Positions 17,294-24,507 of a stretch of DNA of 34,271 bases are shown piece after piece (the first letter of the stretch is position 1; the number at the start of each line of letters is the position of its first letter). The notes beneath the pieces were generated by a model. It had not been told where the DNA came from, ran no database searches, and saw only the letters and a list, made by a program, of their open reading frames with translations. The translations under genes and the position numbers were made by a program. This DNA comes from Bacteroidales bacterium. Lineage in GTDB: Bacteria; Bacteroidota; Bacteroidia; Bacteroidales; UBA932. The stretch is from the NCBI GenBank assembly GCA_024401855.1, contig JAKSKH010000002.1, positions 95,589 to 129,859 of the forward strand, given 5' to 3'.

Positions 17294-17728
17294 CTAGAGG
17301 AGCAGTTTCAATGCTTTTGACAGCTGGTCGGGGCAGCTCGTGCCTTTCCCTCCGCAGTCTATTCCCTCGAGTTTTCCGATTGCGTCGGTGATTTTCATTC
17401 CTTCCACAAGCCTTGACACACCCTGGGTGTTTCCGGAACATCCTCCGGTGTATCTGACTTTCCGGATTGTCCCATCCTTCACTTCTATGTCTATCTGCAC
17501 CGAGCAGACTGCTCTTGACGGAATGACGCTGAATGCTCTGGTTCCGTCAGACATGGTTGTATCCCTGATAACGGTTACTTCGTTCATAAAATCTGTATTT
17601 TCTGTCCCGGTTGTAATTGCGGTATTGTCCTGATTGCCGGCCTGTGCTCCGTTCCTGCAGGATATCGCGGTTAATGTTGCAAGCGACAGCACAAGTGCCG
17701 CCAATGTCAGTTTCTTAAGCATTTTCAT
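17294..17728 (-). CDS. Lipoprotein with a four-cysteine TSCPD domain
   Basis: A 144-residue protein. Residues 1-24 (MKMLKKLTLAALVLSLATLT, then AISC) form a lipoprotein signal peptide with lipidated Cys24. After a polar linker, residues about 66-144 are a TSCPD domain of the four-cysteine type, with C75, C97 (YTGGCSGNTQGVSRLVEGM), C125 and C132 (CGGKGTSCPDQLSKAL). Stand-alone members of this family are usually short cytosolic proteins, and the domain also occurs at the end of B12-dependent ribonucleotide reductase; the role is unknown, with metal binding a reasonable guess. The start at 17728 gives an intact signal peptide; the open frame continues to 18031 but would run through the promoter and antisense to the next gene. 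An exported copy is unusual. Confidence 0.82.
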   Translation of the reverse strand: MKMLKKLTLAALVLSLATLTAISCRNGAQAGNQDNTAITTGTENTDFMNEVTVIRDTTMSDGTRAFSVIPSRAVCSVQIDIEVKDGTIRKVRYTGGCSGNTQGVSRLVEGMKITDAIGKLEGIDCGGKGTSCPDQLSKALKLLL

Positions 17729-17787
17729 GATTTGCCCGTATTTCCAAGAAGTTGCAAGATACCCATAAATTCGCCGAATCGCAAGTT

Positions 17788-17817
17788 TTTGCAAATATGA
17801 AATATTTCTTAAATTTG
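17788..17817. promoter_or_regulatory. Promoter of the Gfo/Idh/MocA gene (+), with a mirror box toward the TSCPD gene (-)
   Basis: On the plus strand TTTG (17788-17791) and TAAATTTG (17810-17817) are separated by 18 bases, the best full -33/-7 match in the window. On the minus strand CATATTTG (17799-17792) is one base from the -7 consensus and faces the TSCPD lipoprotein. Leaders would be about 38 bases (+) and 63 bases (-). Confidence 0.65.
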
Positions 17818-17855
17818 TGTACTCTAAGATAACAACAACTAATAATCTTATATCT

Positions 17856-19184
17856 ATGCAAAGAAGAGATTTCCTTAAAGCATCTGCTCTCGGCATGGCC
17901 GGAGCTATGGTAATGCCCTCCGTTGCGTCTGCAGCCACGAAGAGCGCCGGCAAACAGTCGAAGAATTCCAAGATCAACCTCGGTTTCATCGGTCTCGGCC
18001 AGCAGTGCATGTACCTCATGAGCAGTTTCATCGAAATGGATGACGTTCAGGTTGTGGCCGGCTGCGATGTTTATGACATCAAGCGCGACCGTTTCGAGAA
18101 GACTGTCACCGAATTCTATCAGGGAAAAGGCTACAAGAAGTGCGCTCCTGCAATGTACGAGAATTACGAGGACCTTCTCGCACGCCCCGACATCGACGGT
18201 GTTGTGATTGCCGTCCCGGATCACTGGCATGCAATCATCGCCATAGCAGCCTGCAAGGCCGGAAAGGACGTTTATCTTGAGAAACCGATGACTCTCACCG
18301 TTTATGAGGGAAAGCAGCTCGTAAAGGCTGTACGCAAGTACAACCGCATCCTCCAGGTGGGAAGCATGCAGCGCTCAAGCGAGGAATTCATCCATGCCGC
18401 CACTATGGCACGCGAGGGTGAGCTCGGTAAGATTCACAAGATGGAGGCGTTCGTAGGACGCTGGGAAGGCAAACCGTTCCCTGTTCCTCACAATTTCCCT
18501 GCACAGAAACCTCCCAAGGGCCTCAACTGGGACAAGTGGCTCGGACCTCTTCCCGAAACTGTCACTTACTTCCCCGATATCAATCCCCTTCTTGATGAGG
18601 AAGGACATGAGAACTGCTGGGGCGCATGGCGCTGGTACAAACCTTCAGGCGGCGGCTATATGACCGACTGGGGCGCTCACATGTTCGATATCGCGCAGTG
18701 GATGGTCGGCAAGGATCTTTCCTGCCCTGTTGACATCATCCCTCCCGGATACAGCTATTACAAGAACCTTACATACAGGTATGACAACGGCATCGAGGTT
18801 GAGGAAACCGAGTTCGATGAGCATGGTCAGGGTGTGAAGATTTATGGAGACAAGGGCTGGATTGCAGTTCACCGCGGACTCCTCTACGCTTCCGACCCCA
18901 AGTTCGAGATGAAGAATGCCGGGAAGAAGGATGGTCCTTTCGAGTCCTGCGCTCCCCATCACAGGACCTTCATAGAGTCCATGAAGTCCCGTATCGATCC
19001 CAACGTTCCCGTTGAGGTGGGTCATTCATCCTGCACAATGTGCAACATCGGTATCATTGCCGGTGAACTTGGACGTCCTCTCGTATGGAACCCCATCGTT
19101 CAGAAATTCATGGATGATGACGAGGCCAACAAGCTGATGCATTATCAGTACCGTGCCGGTTACGAGAAACTTCTCGAGGTTTAA
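17856..19184 (+). CDS. Tat-exported Gfo/Idh/MocA family oxidoreductase
   Basis: A 442-residue protein with a twin-arginine signal (MQRRDFLKASALGMAGAMVM) and likely cleavage near ASA-A at about residue 27. The NAD(P)-binding Rossmann domain starts at GFIGLG (43-48); PDHWHAI and LEKPMT are the conserved cofactor and EKP motifs, and GGYMTDWGAHMFDIAQW belongs to the substrate domain. Export by Tat fits folding with a bound dinucleotide before transport. Members in Bacteroidota act on sugars, and GH109 glycosidases share this fold, but I cannot assign a substrate. The start at 17856 is chosen because the Tat motif begins there; the open frame from a GTG at 17817 begins inside the -7 box. A terminator follows at 19201-19253. 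Confidence 0.87.
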   Translation: MQRRDFLKASALGMAGAMVMPSVASAATKSAGKQSKNSKINLGFIGLGQQCMYLMSSFIEMDDVQVVAGCDVYDIKRDRFEKTVTEFYQGKGYKKCAPAMYENYEDLLARPDIDGVVIAVPDHWHAIIAIAACKAGKDVYLEKPMTLTVYEGKQLVKAVRKYNRILQVGSMQRSSEEFIHAATMAREGELGKIHKMEAFVGRWEGKPFPVPHNFPAQKPPKGLNWDKWLGPLPETVTYFPDINPLLDEEGHENCWGAWRWYKPSGGGYMTDWGAHMFDIAQWMVGKDLSCPVDIIPPGYSYYKNLTYRYDNGIEVEETEFDEHGQGVKIYGDKGWIAVHRGLLYASDPKFEMKNAGKKDGPFESCAPHHRTFIESMKSRIDPNVPVEVGHSSCTMCNIGIIAGELGRPLVWNPIVQKFMDDDEANKLMHYQYRAGYEKLLEV

Positions 19185-19200
19185 TTTACAGAATTGTACA

Positions 19201-19253
19201 GGCTCTCCGTACGGCATTTCTTCGGGTTTGCCGCCCGGAGAGCCTTCTTTTTT
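19201..19253 (+). terminator. Rho-independent terminator after the Gfo/Idh/MocA gene
   Basis: GGCTCTCCG (19201-19209) pairs with CGGAGAGCC (19236-19244), with an inner CGGCA/TGCCG stem (19212-19216 with 19229-19233), and TTCTTTTTT follows. It starts 16 bases past the stop codon and ends 17 bases before the next ATG, so the metallophosphoesterase depends on read-through or a promoter I cannot see. Confidence 0.9.
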
Positions 19254-19270
19254 CCAATATCAAGTGATTT

Positions 19271-20290
19271 ATGAAAAGATTGTTCTCAGCAGTTCTGCTG
19301 CTCTGCGCCCTGTGCTATGCCGCTTCCGCCCGCACTCCGGAATTAAGGTTCAACGACGGGGGAAAGTTCAAAGTTTTACAGTTGACCGATCTTCATCTGG
19401 TCGGCGGATATGATGCCGAAGCCTCAAAGACACTGAAGCAGGTGAAGGAGTTCGTCCGTGATGAAAAACCGGACCTCATAGCCGTAACGGGCGATGTCAT
19501 ATCCCATGGCGTAAATTCAGGTTATCTGCTCGACAGGTTCCTGAAGACAATCGATTCTCTTGACATCCCTTTCTTCATCGTCTTCGGCAATCACGACCAG
19601 GAACAGGAACTTACAAAGGCTCAGATGGCATCAAGAATAACTGCCTGCAGGAATTCCGTCAATGTCATTGGTGAAAACGGAGAGCTTGCGGACATGCGTG
19701 TGCCTGTGAAAACACACAACGGCGGGGAGGATGCACTGGAACTTTATCTGCTCGATTCACATACATCTATCGACGATGAAAGCCCCTTGGCCGATATGCA
19801 TATACGTTATGAGTGGTTCACTTTCGATCAGGTCTGGTGGATACGCAACGAGTTCAGAAAGAGTGCGGAGGAGCACGGAAAAGTGCTGCCTTCAGCTGCG
19901 TTCTTCCATATCCCTCTCCCCGAATTCCTTGAAGCCTGGGAAAGAACGACGTCCGAGTATTTCACCCATAACAACGTTGACGGTGTCCGCGGAGAATACG
20001 GCGGGCATAGCCGTATGAACTCCGGTATGTTCGCCGCCATGTTCGAGGCAGGCAGCATAATGGCCGTTCTGTGCGGCCATGACCATGACAGCGACTTTAT
20101 TGTAAACCATTACGGAATATCGCTGATTTACGGCAGATGCAGCGGAAACGATCCTACCTATCATCATCTCCTTCCGGGAGCGCGAGTAATAGAATTCAGG
20201 GAAGGCAGACGCGAATTCTCCACCTGGATCCGTGAGGAGAACGGGAAAATAAGTTATGTAAACGATTATTCCGACGGAGTCCTGAAGTAA
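19271..20290 (+). CDS. Secreted calcineurin-like metallophosphoesterase
   Basis: A 339-residue protein with a cleavable signal peptide (MKRLFSAVLLLCALCYAASA, cleaved near ASA-R). The five metallophosphoesterase motifs are present: TDLHL, VTGDVISHG, FGNHDQ, the metal histidine in FFHIPLPEF, and CGHDHDSD. It resembles the purple-acid-phosphatase-like subgroup common in Bacteroidota periplasm. The natural phosphoester substrate is unknown. It lies 86 bases after the oxidoreductase with a strong terminator between them, and is convergent with the sulfatase gene (21-base gap). No TAnnTTTG box is visible just upstream. Confidence 0.9.
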   Translation: MKRLFSAVLLLCALCYAASARTPELRFNDGGKFKVLQLTDLHLVGGYDAEASKTLKQVKEFVRDEKPDLIAVTGDVISHGVNSGYLLDRFLKTIDSLDIPFFIVFGNHDQEQELTKAQMASRITACRNSVNVIGENGELADMRVPVKTHNGGEDALELYLLDSHTSIDDESPLADMHIRYEWFTFDQVWWIRNEFRKSAEEHGKVLPSAAFFHIPLPEFLEAWERTTSEYFTHNNVDGVRGEYGGHSRMNSGMFAAMFEAGSIMAVLCGHDHDSDFIVNHYGISLIYGRCSGNDPTYHHLLPGARVIEFREGRREFSTWIREENGKISYVNDYSDGVLK

Positions 20291-20311
20291 TCGGCCGCGG
20301 TAAATATCCGA

Positions 20312-21754
20312 CTATTCCCCTTTGATCATCGGGAAATCGGGATTTGGCACATGGGCTTCTTCCATTATTCCCCTCAGTTCCTCCACCTTGTCAGCATTTT
20401 CCGCCGCAAGGTCACGGGTTTCTGAGGGGTCTTCGTCTATGTTGTACAGTTCGTACTTGTCTTCGTCTGACCTTATGTTCAGATGAACGAGTTTCCATGG
20501 GCCTTTCCTGACAGCCTGTCTTCCGCCCATCTCCTGGAATTCGAAGTAAAGCCATTCGTGTTCTTTCTGTCCTTTTTTCCCTTCGATAATGGGAAGGAGG
20601 CTTATTCCGTCCATGTCTTCGTCCGACAGCTGGCCGTTCAGCTCACGGAGTGTGGGCATCAGGTCCCAGAATGAACAGATGAAATCCGTCTCCATGCCTC
20701 CGGCGGTATGTCCGTTCCAGCTCACGATGAAAGGAACGCGTATCCCGCCTTCGTAAACGTCTCTCTTGTACCCTCTCCATGGTCCGTTGGAATCGAAGAA
20801 GTCAGGGTCCGCTCCGCCTTCCATATGGGGGCCGTTGTCTGATGCAAATATGATTATGGTATTGTCATAGACGCCGAGTTCCTTCAGTTTGCCGATAATC
20901 TGGCCGGTGTACATGTCCAGCCTTTCCACCATGGCCGCAAAGGTGGCGTGAGGATATTCCTGGGAGCAGTATCCGCCCTTTCGGAAACCCCACATTCCCT
21001 GATCGGTTCCGTGGAACGGTGTCTCCGGATATTTTCCGCGCAGCCCGCGTATGATGTCATCTTCCGGTACTATGAGTTCGGCGTGTGGAATGGTTGTGGG
21101 ATACCACATGAAGAAAGGCTTGCCTTCCTTCACCGAGTTTTCCATGAAAGACAGCGCTTCTTCCTGAATGAGGTCGGGTATATAGCTGCCCTGGCCGTAG
21201 GGAACCTCGTCGCAGTTGTCGGCCAGGTCTATCCTTACGTCATTGTCCCAGATATGGTCTGCATAGTAGCTGTGGGCCAGAAGCTGGCAGTTGAAGCCGT
21301 AGAACCGGTCGATGCCCATTTTCTGCGGGTCTCCGGTGGATCCGACAAATCCGAGCCCCCATTTTCCGAAAGCTCCTGTGACGTATCCTGCATCCTGCAG
21401 GTCATGGAATATTGTTCTTGAGCCTGCAGGAAGCGGGAACTGGCCTTCAGGTTCAAGCTCCCTGTTTCCTCTTACGGCGGTGTGCCCGCTGTGAGTCCCG
21501 GTCACCAGGCACGAGCGTGAAGGAGCGCTGACTGTAGTGCCGGAATAGCATTGTGTGAATCTTATTCCGTTCCTTGCGATTCCGTCTATGTTCGGAGTGC
21601 TGAACCGGGTCTGACCGTAGCATCCGAGATCTCCCCATCCGAGGTCGTCGGCGAGGATGAACACTATGTTGGGTTTGGCCTGTGGCGCCCCGGAACCGTT
21701 GGAGCAGGCCGCCGCTGCCAGCGCTGCTCCGGTAATCAATATCCTGTTACTCAT
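20312..21754 (-). CDS. Sulfatase lipoprotein (S1 family, Ser-type)
   Basis: A 480-residue arylsulfatase-family enzyme. The signal peptide MSNRILITGAALAAAAC ends in a lipobox with lipidated Cys17. NIVFILADDLGWGDLG supplies metal ligands D36 and D37. SAPSRS at 76-81 is the S-x-P-x-R signature whose Ser76 must be converted to formylglycine, requiring an anaerobic sulfatase-maturating enzyme (not encoded here). FASDNGPH and GYKRDVYEGGIRVPF are further active-site stretches. It should remove sulfate from host or dietary glycans at the cell surface or periplasm. The ATG at 21754 is preferred over an upstream TTG at 21772, because the latter lies upstream of the -7 box, whose TAAATTTG ends only five bases before the ATG. 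Confidence 0.92.
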   Translation of the reverse strand: MSNRILITGAALAAAACSNGSGAPQAKPNIVFILADDLGWGDLGCYGQTRFSTPNIDGIARNGIRFTQCYSGTTVSAPSRSCLVTGTHSGHTAVRGNRELEPEGQFPLPAGSRTIFHDLQDAGYVTGAFGKWGLGFVGSTGDPQKMGIDRFYGFNCQLLAHSYYADHIWDNDVRIDLADNCDEVPYGQGSYIPDLIQEEALSFMENSVKEGKPFFMWYPTTIPHAELIVPEDDIIRGLRGKYPETPFHGTDQGMWGFRKGGYCSQEYPHATFAAMVERLDMYTGQIIGKLKELGVYDNTIIIFASDNGPHMEGGADPDFFDSNGPWRGYKRDVYEGGIRVPFIVSWNGHTAGGMETDFICSFWDLMPTLRELNGQLSDEDMDGISLLPIIEGKKGQKEHEWLYFEFQEMGGRQAVRKGPWKLVHLNIRSDEDKYELYNIDEDPSETRDLAAENADKVEELRGIMEEAHVPNPDFPMIKGE

Positions 21755-21759
21755 TTCTG

Positions 21760-21796
21760 CAAATTTATTCAATATAGTTAAAAATATATATATTTG
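21760..21796. promoter_or_regulatory. Back-to-back -7 boxes for the sulfatase (-) and cytochrome c peroxidase (+)
   Basis: TAAATTTG on the minus strand (21767-21760) and TATATTTG on the plus strand (21789-21796) both match TAnnTTTG exactly, with 21 bases between their inner edges. The sulfatase start codon is five bases from its box, while the peroxidase leader would be about 37 bases. No -33 TTTG is evident. Confidence 0.62.
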
Positions 21797-21833
21797 TTCT
21801 CTTTAAATTTTAACCCGACTTGACTGTTGCCTT

Positions 21834-23183
21834 ATGAAAACCGGAAAAGTAACACTGACAGTTCTATGCATCCTGACTTTGGGCGTCATCGCTTTTGCAG
21901 TTTACCGTTTTGCTTTCAGAAAATCCATTCCCGACTCTTCCACCCCTGACCAGGTGGTTGCGGTCCTTCAGCAGAATGACTGTTTCGTATGTCATAACAG
22001 GAATGCTGAACTTCCGTTCTATTCTTCCTTTCCGGTCATAGGTCCCAAAATGAAGGAGCATGCAGTGCATGCCTTCAGGTTCACTGATTTGAAGGGCAAG
22101 GTCGGTGAAAACATTGACGAGGTTACCCTTTCCATGTTGGACCATGCCGTTGAATATGGCGGAATGCCGTTGCTTGAATACAGAATCTTACATTGGGGAA
22201 CCGGTTTCAACAGGAAGGAGAGGAGTTTTCTCGCAACTTGGATAAGGAGCAAGAGGGGGTCGGACGAGCCTGTCAGCATCGTTCCCTCCGAGGTGAGTTT
22301 CAATCCCGCCAAGGCTGAATTGGGGGAAAGAATGTTCAACGATGCGCGCATTTCTCTGGACTGCACCATATCATGCGCTGAATGCCACGTGCTTGAAAAC
22401 GGAGGTGCAGACCATGCAGACGAGAGAGTATCGGAAGGGATCAACGGTCTCAAGGGAGGTGTCAACGCTCCTACGGTATATAATTCGGATTTCAATGTAA
22501 GGCAGTTCTGGAACGGAAGGGCGGCGGATTTGCGCGAACAGGCTGAAGGCCCTGCCACGAATCCGGTTGAGATGGGGGACCAGACCTGGGAGCAGATCTG
22601 CGAACGTCTGAGCAGGGACAGGGAACTTGTGAAGGAATTCGAGACTTTGTACCCGGGGGAAGGAATTACAAGAATGACTGTTACAGATGCCATTGCCGAG
22701 TTTGAGAAGACTCTTGTCACCCCAGGCTGCAGTTTTGACAGATATTTGCAGGGAGATACCGGCGCAATTTCCGCGGGGGAGGAATTGGGATATGAGAAAT
22801 TCAAGGAGCATGCCTGTGCGACATGCCATACCGGTGTCATTCTCGGCGGGCGTTCGTTTGAATATCTTGACGTCTATGGGGATTACTTTGCCGACCGTAC
22901 TGAGGATATCGCGTATAATTCCGATGATGACGGCCTGAAAGGCTTTACCGGCAACGATGAAGACCTTCACAAGTTCAAGGTTCCCGGGCTCAGGAACGTT
23001 GCTCTTACCGCTCCGTATTTCCACGACGGCTCAATGACCGCTCTTGACGATGCGGTGCGCGCCATGGCCGGATATTCTCTCGGAAAGGAGCTGTCTGAAG
23101 CGGACGTCCAGTCGATAGTCTCTTTTTTGAATACACTGACCGGAAATAATCCGCATATGCGTCCGGTCAAGGATAATAAATAG
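21834..23183 (+). CDS. Triheme cytochrome c peroxidase (MauG/CcpA family)
   Basis: A 449-residue protein held by an N-terminal hydrophobic segment (about residues 7-28). It has three CxxCH haem sites: CFVCH (50-54) in an extra N-terminal haem-binding domain, CAECH (181-185) and CATCH (328-332) in a di-haem peroxidase core. The core also shows [27 protein letters not shown] and PYFHDGSM, all family motifs. The likely reaction is periplasmic reduction of hydrogen peroxide using quinol or cytochrome electrons. Triheme relatives such as Escherichia YhjA carry a comparable N-terminal haem domain. Only four bases separate it from phosphofructokinase, so the two are probably co-transcribed. Confidence 0.9.
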   Translation: MKTGKVTLTVLCILTLGVIAFAVYRFAFRKSIPDSSTPDQVVAVLQQNDCFVCHNRNAELPFYSSFPVIGPKMKEHAVHAFRFTDLKGKVGENIDEVTLSMLDHAVEYGGMPLLEYRILHWGTGFNRKERSFLATWIRSKRGSDEPVSIVPSEVSFNPAKAELGERMFNDARISLDCTISCAECHVLENGGADHADERVSEGINGLKGGVNAPTVYNSDFNVRQFWNGRAADLREQAEGPATNPVEMGDQTWEQICERLSRDRELVKEFETLYPGEGITRMTVTDAIAEFEKTLVTPGCSFDRYLQGDTGAISAGEELGYEKFKEHACATCHTGVILGGRSFEYLDVYGDYFADRTEDIAYNSDDDGLKGFTGNDEDLHKFKVPGLRNVALTAPYFHDGSMTALDDAVRAMAGYSLGKELSEADVQSIVSFLNTLTGNNPHMRPVKDNK

Positions 23184-23187
23184 GAAA

Positions 23188-24162
23188 ATGAAGGAAATAA
23201 AGACAGTAGGAATTCTTACGTCCGGGGGTGATGCTCCCGGGATGAATGCCTGCATCAGATCTGTGACCAGGGCGTCCATCTGTGCTGGTTGGAAGGTGTT
23301 TGCGATATACAGGGGCTGGGAGGGACTGATTCATGATGAGGTCAGGGAATTCACCACCGAAAGCGTCAGCAGCATCATTCAAAGGGGAGGTACCATTCTC
23401 AAGACAGCCCGAAGCGAGGAGTTCCGTACTCCGGAAGGACGCGGGAAAGCATACAGGACAATGCAGAAATACGGCATTGACGCACTGATTGTGATTGGAG
23501 GGAACGGCTCGCTCGCCGGAGCCCAGGCCATTGCTCAGGAATATGACGTCCCCGTAATAGGTATTCCGGGAACGATAGACAATGATCTCTTCGGTACAGA
23601 CTCCACCATAGGATACGATACGGCATTGAACACCATTGTGGAGTGTGTCGATAAAATCCGTGACACCGCAACATCTCATGACCGCATCTTTTTCGTTGAG
23701 GTTATGGGCCGCGATGCAGGTTTTCTCGCTCAGAACAGCGCCATTGCCGCGGGAGCGGAGGCTGCGATCATTCCGGAAGACAGCACTGATATAGACCAGC
23801 TGGCCAATTTCATCAGCCGCGGTATAAGAAAGAGCAAGAACAGCAGCATTGTTCTTGTGTCGGAGAAAGATGGCGGGGCCATGCACTATGCGGAACGTGT
23901 CCGCAAGGAATATCCGCAGTATGACGTGAAGGTATCGATTCTCGGCCATCTTCAGCGCGGAGGCAAGCCTACGGCATTTGACCGCATTCTGGCAAGCCGC
24001 TTCGGAGTTGCGTCTGTGGAGGCCTTGAAGGAGGGCCAGCGCAACATCATGGTTGCGATACGCAACGATCAGATAGAATATGTTCCCATAGCGCGGGCCA
24101 TCAAGATAGACAAGCCTATAGACAGAGAGCTCATAAATGTTCTCAGTATTCTCTCAATATAG
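23188..24162 (+). CDS. pfkA: 6-phosphofructokinase, ATP type
   Basis: A 324-residue PfkA-family enzyme that phosphorylates fructose 6-phosphate in glycolysis. The N-terminal nucleotide loop is [13 protein letters not shown], the catalytic TIDND holds D131 and D133, and [19 protein letters not shown] and ILGHLQRGG complete the substrate and effector sites. GGNGS at 104-108 keeps the glycine of ATP-dependent enzymes, but N106 replaces the aspartate that coordinates magnesium in Escherichia Pfk1. The ribosome-binding site AGGAAA is directly ahead of the ATG. It is four bases downstream of the peroxidase, and its 3' end overlaps the convergent cystatin-like gene by 20 bases. Confidence 0.93.
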   Translation: MKEIKTVGILTSGGDAPGMNACIRSVTRASICAGWKVFAIYRGWEGLIHDEVREFTTESVSSIIQRGGTILKTARSEEFRTPEGRGKAYRTMQKYGIDALIVIGGNGSLAGAQAIAQEYDVPVIGIPGTIDNDLFGTDSTIGYDTALNTIVECVDKIRDTATSHDRIFFVEVMGRDAGFLAQNSAIAAGAEAAIIPEDSTDIDQLANFISRGIRKSKNSSIVLVSEKDGGAMHYAERVRKEYPQYDVKVSILGHLQRGGKPTAFDRILASRFGVASVEALKEGQRNIMVAIRNDQIEYVPIARAIKIDKPIDRELINVLSILSI

Positions 24163-24502
24163 CGTCTTTTGAGGCTTTTACGGCTTTTTTCCTGTCTATC
24201 CCGCTTACCACGGGTTCTCCCTTAAGCGGCTTGAATATGGTAATCGTACAGTCTGTGCAGACAAATCTGTAGTTGATTCCGGCAACAACCTGTGTGGCTA
24301 CGGAAAGCGGTGTGAGTTCCTCCTCCATCTCCGTGGTTGCCTTTTTGAACATTTCGAGTTCCTCCGCGGATATCTCACGCTGTGCCGTATATCCGCCGCA
24401 AAGGGTTTCTCCGCTGTTTTTCATTGCCGTTCTGTTTGTACTTGCGCATGCTCCCAGGCACAGCAGTGCCGCCGCCATGAGAATGAGTGTCCTTGTCTTC
24501 AT
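24143..24502 (-). CDS. Cystatin-like lipoprotein
   Basis: A 119-residue protein. The signal peptide [19 protein letters not shown] has lipidated Cys19. The mature part has all three regions by which family I25 cystatins plug papain-like cysteine proteases: a flexible N-terminal glycine pair (G36-G37 in [12 protein letters not shown]), a helix with alternating charge, the first hairpin loop QVVAG at 71-75 followed by INYRF, and IFKPL at 89-93 at the second hairpin position (plant cystatins have a KPW). It would inhibit cysteine proteases outside the inner membrane; the target is unknown. C82 and C85 may pair. An AGGAA site lies ahead of the ATG, five bases after the beta-barrel gene. It overlaps pfkA by 20 bases. 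Confidence 0.8.
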   Translation of the reverse strand: MKTRTLILMAAALLCLGACASTNRTAMKNSGETLCGGYTAQREISAEELEMFKKATTEMEEELTPLSVATQVVAGINYRFVCTDCTITIFKPLKGEPVVSGIDRKKAVKASKDAILREY

Positions 24503-24507
24503 GATTC

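Noticed and set aside
17729-18031. N-terminal extension of the TSCPD lipoprotein by 101 residues.
   Set aside because: It would cross the promoter region and run antisense to the Gfo/Idh/MocA gene, and it would bury an intact lipoprotein signal peptide.
19185-19270. Co-transcription of the metallophosphoesterase with the oxidoreductase.
   Set aside because: A strong hairpin with a T-tract lies between them, so linkage is not assumed.
24201-24229. A seven-base inverted repeat (CCGCTTA/TAAGCGG) beyond pfkA as a possible terminator.
   Set aside because: No T-tract follows it and it lies inside the cystatin-like coding region with a 15-base loop; chance is likely.
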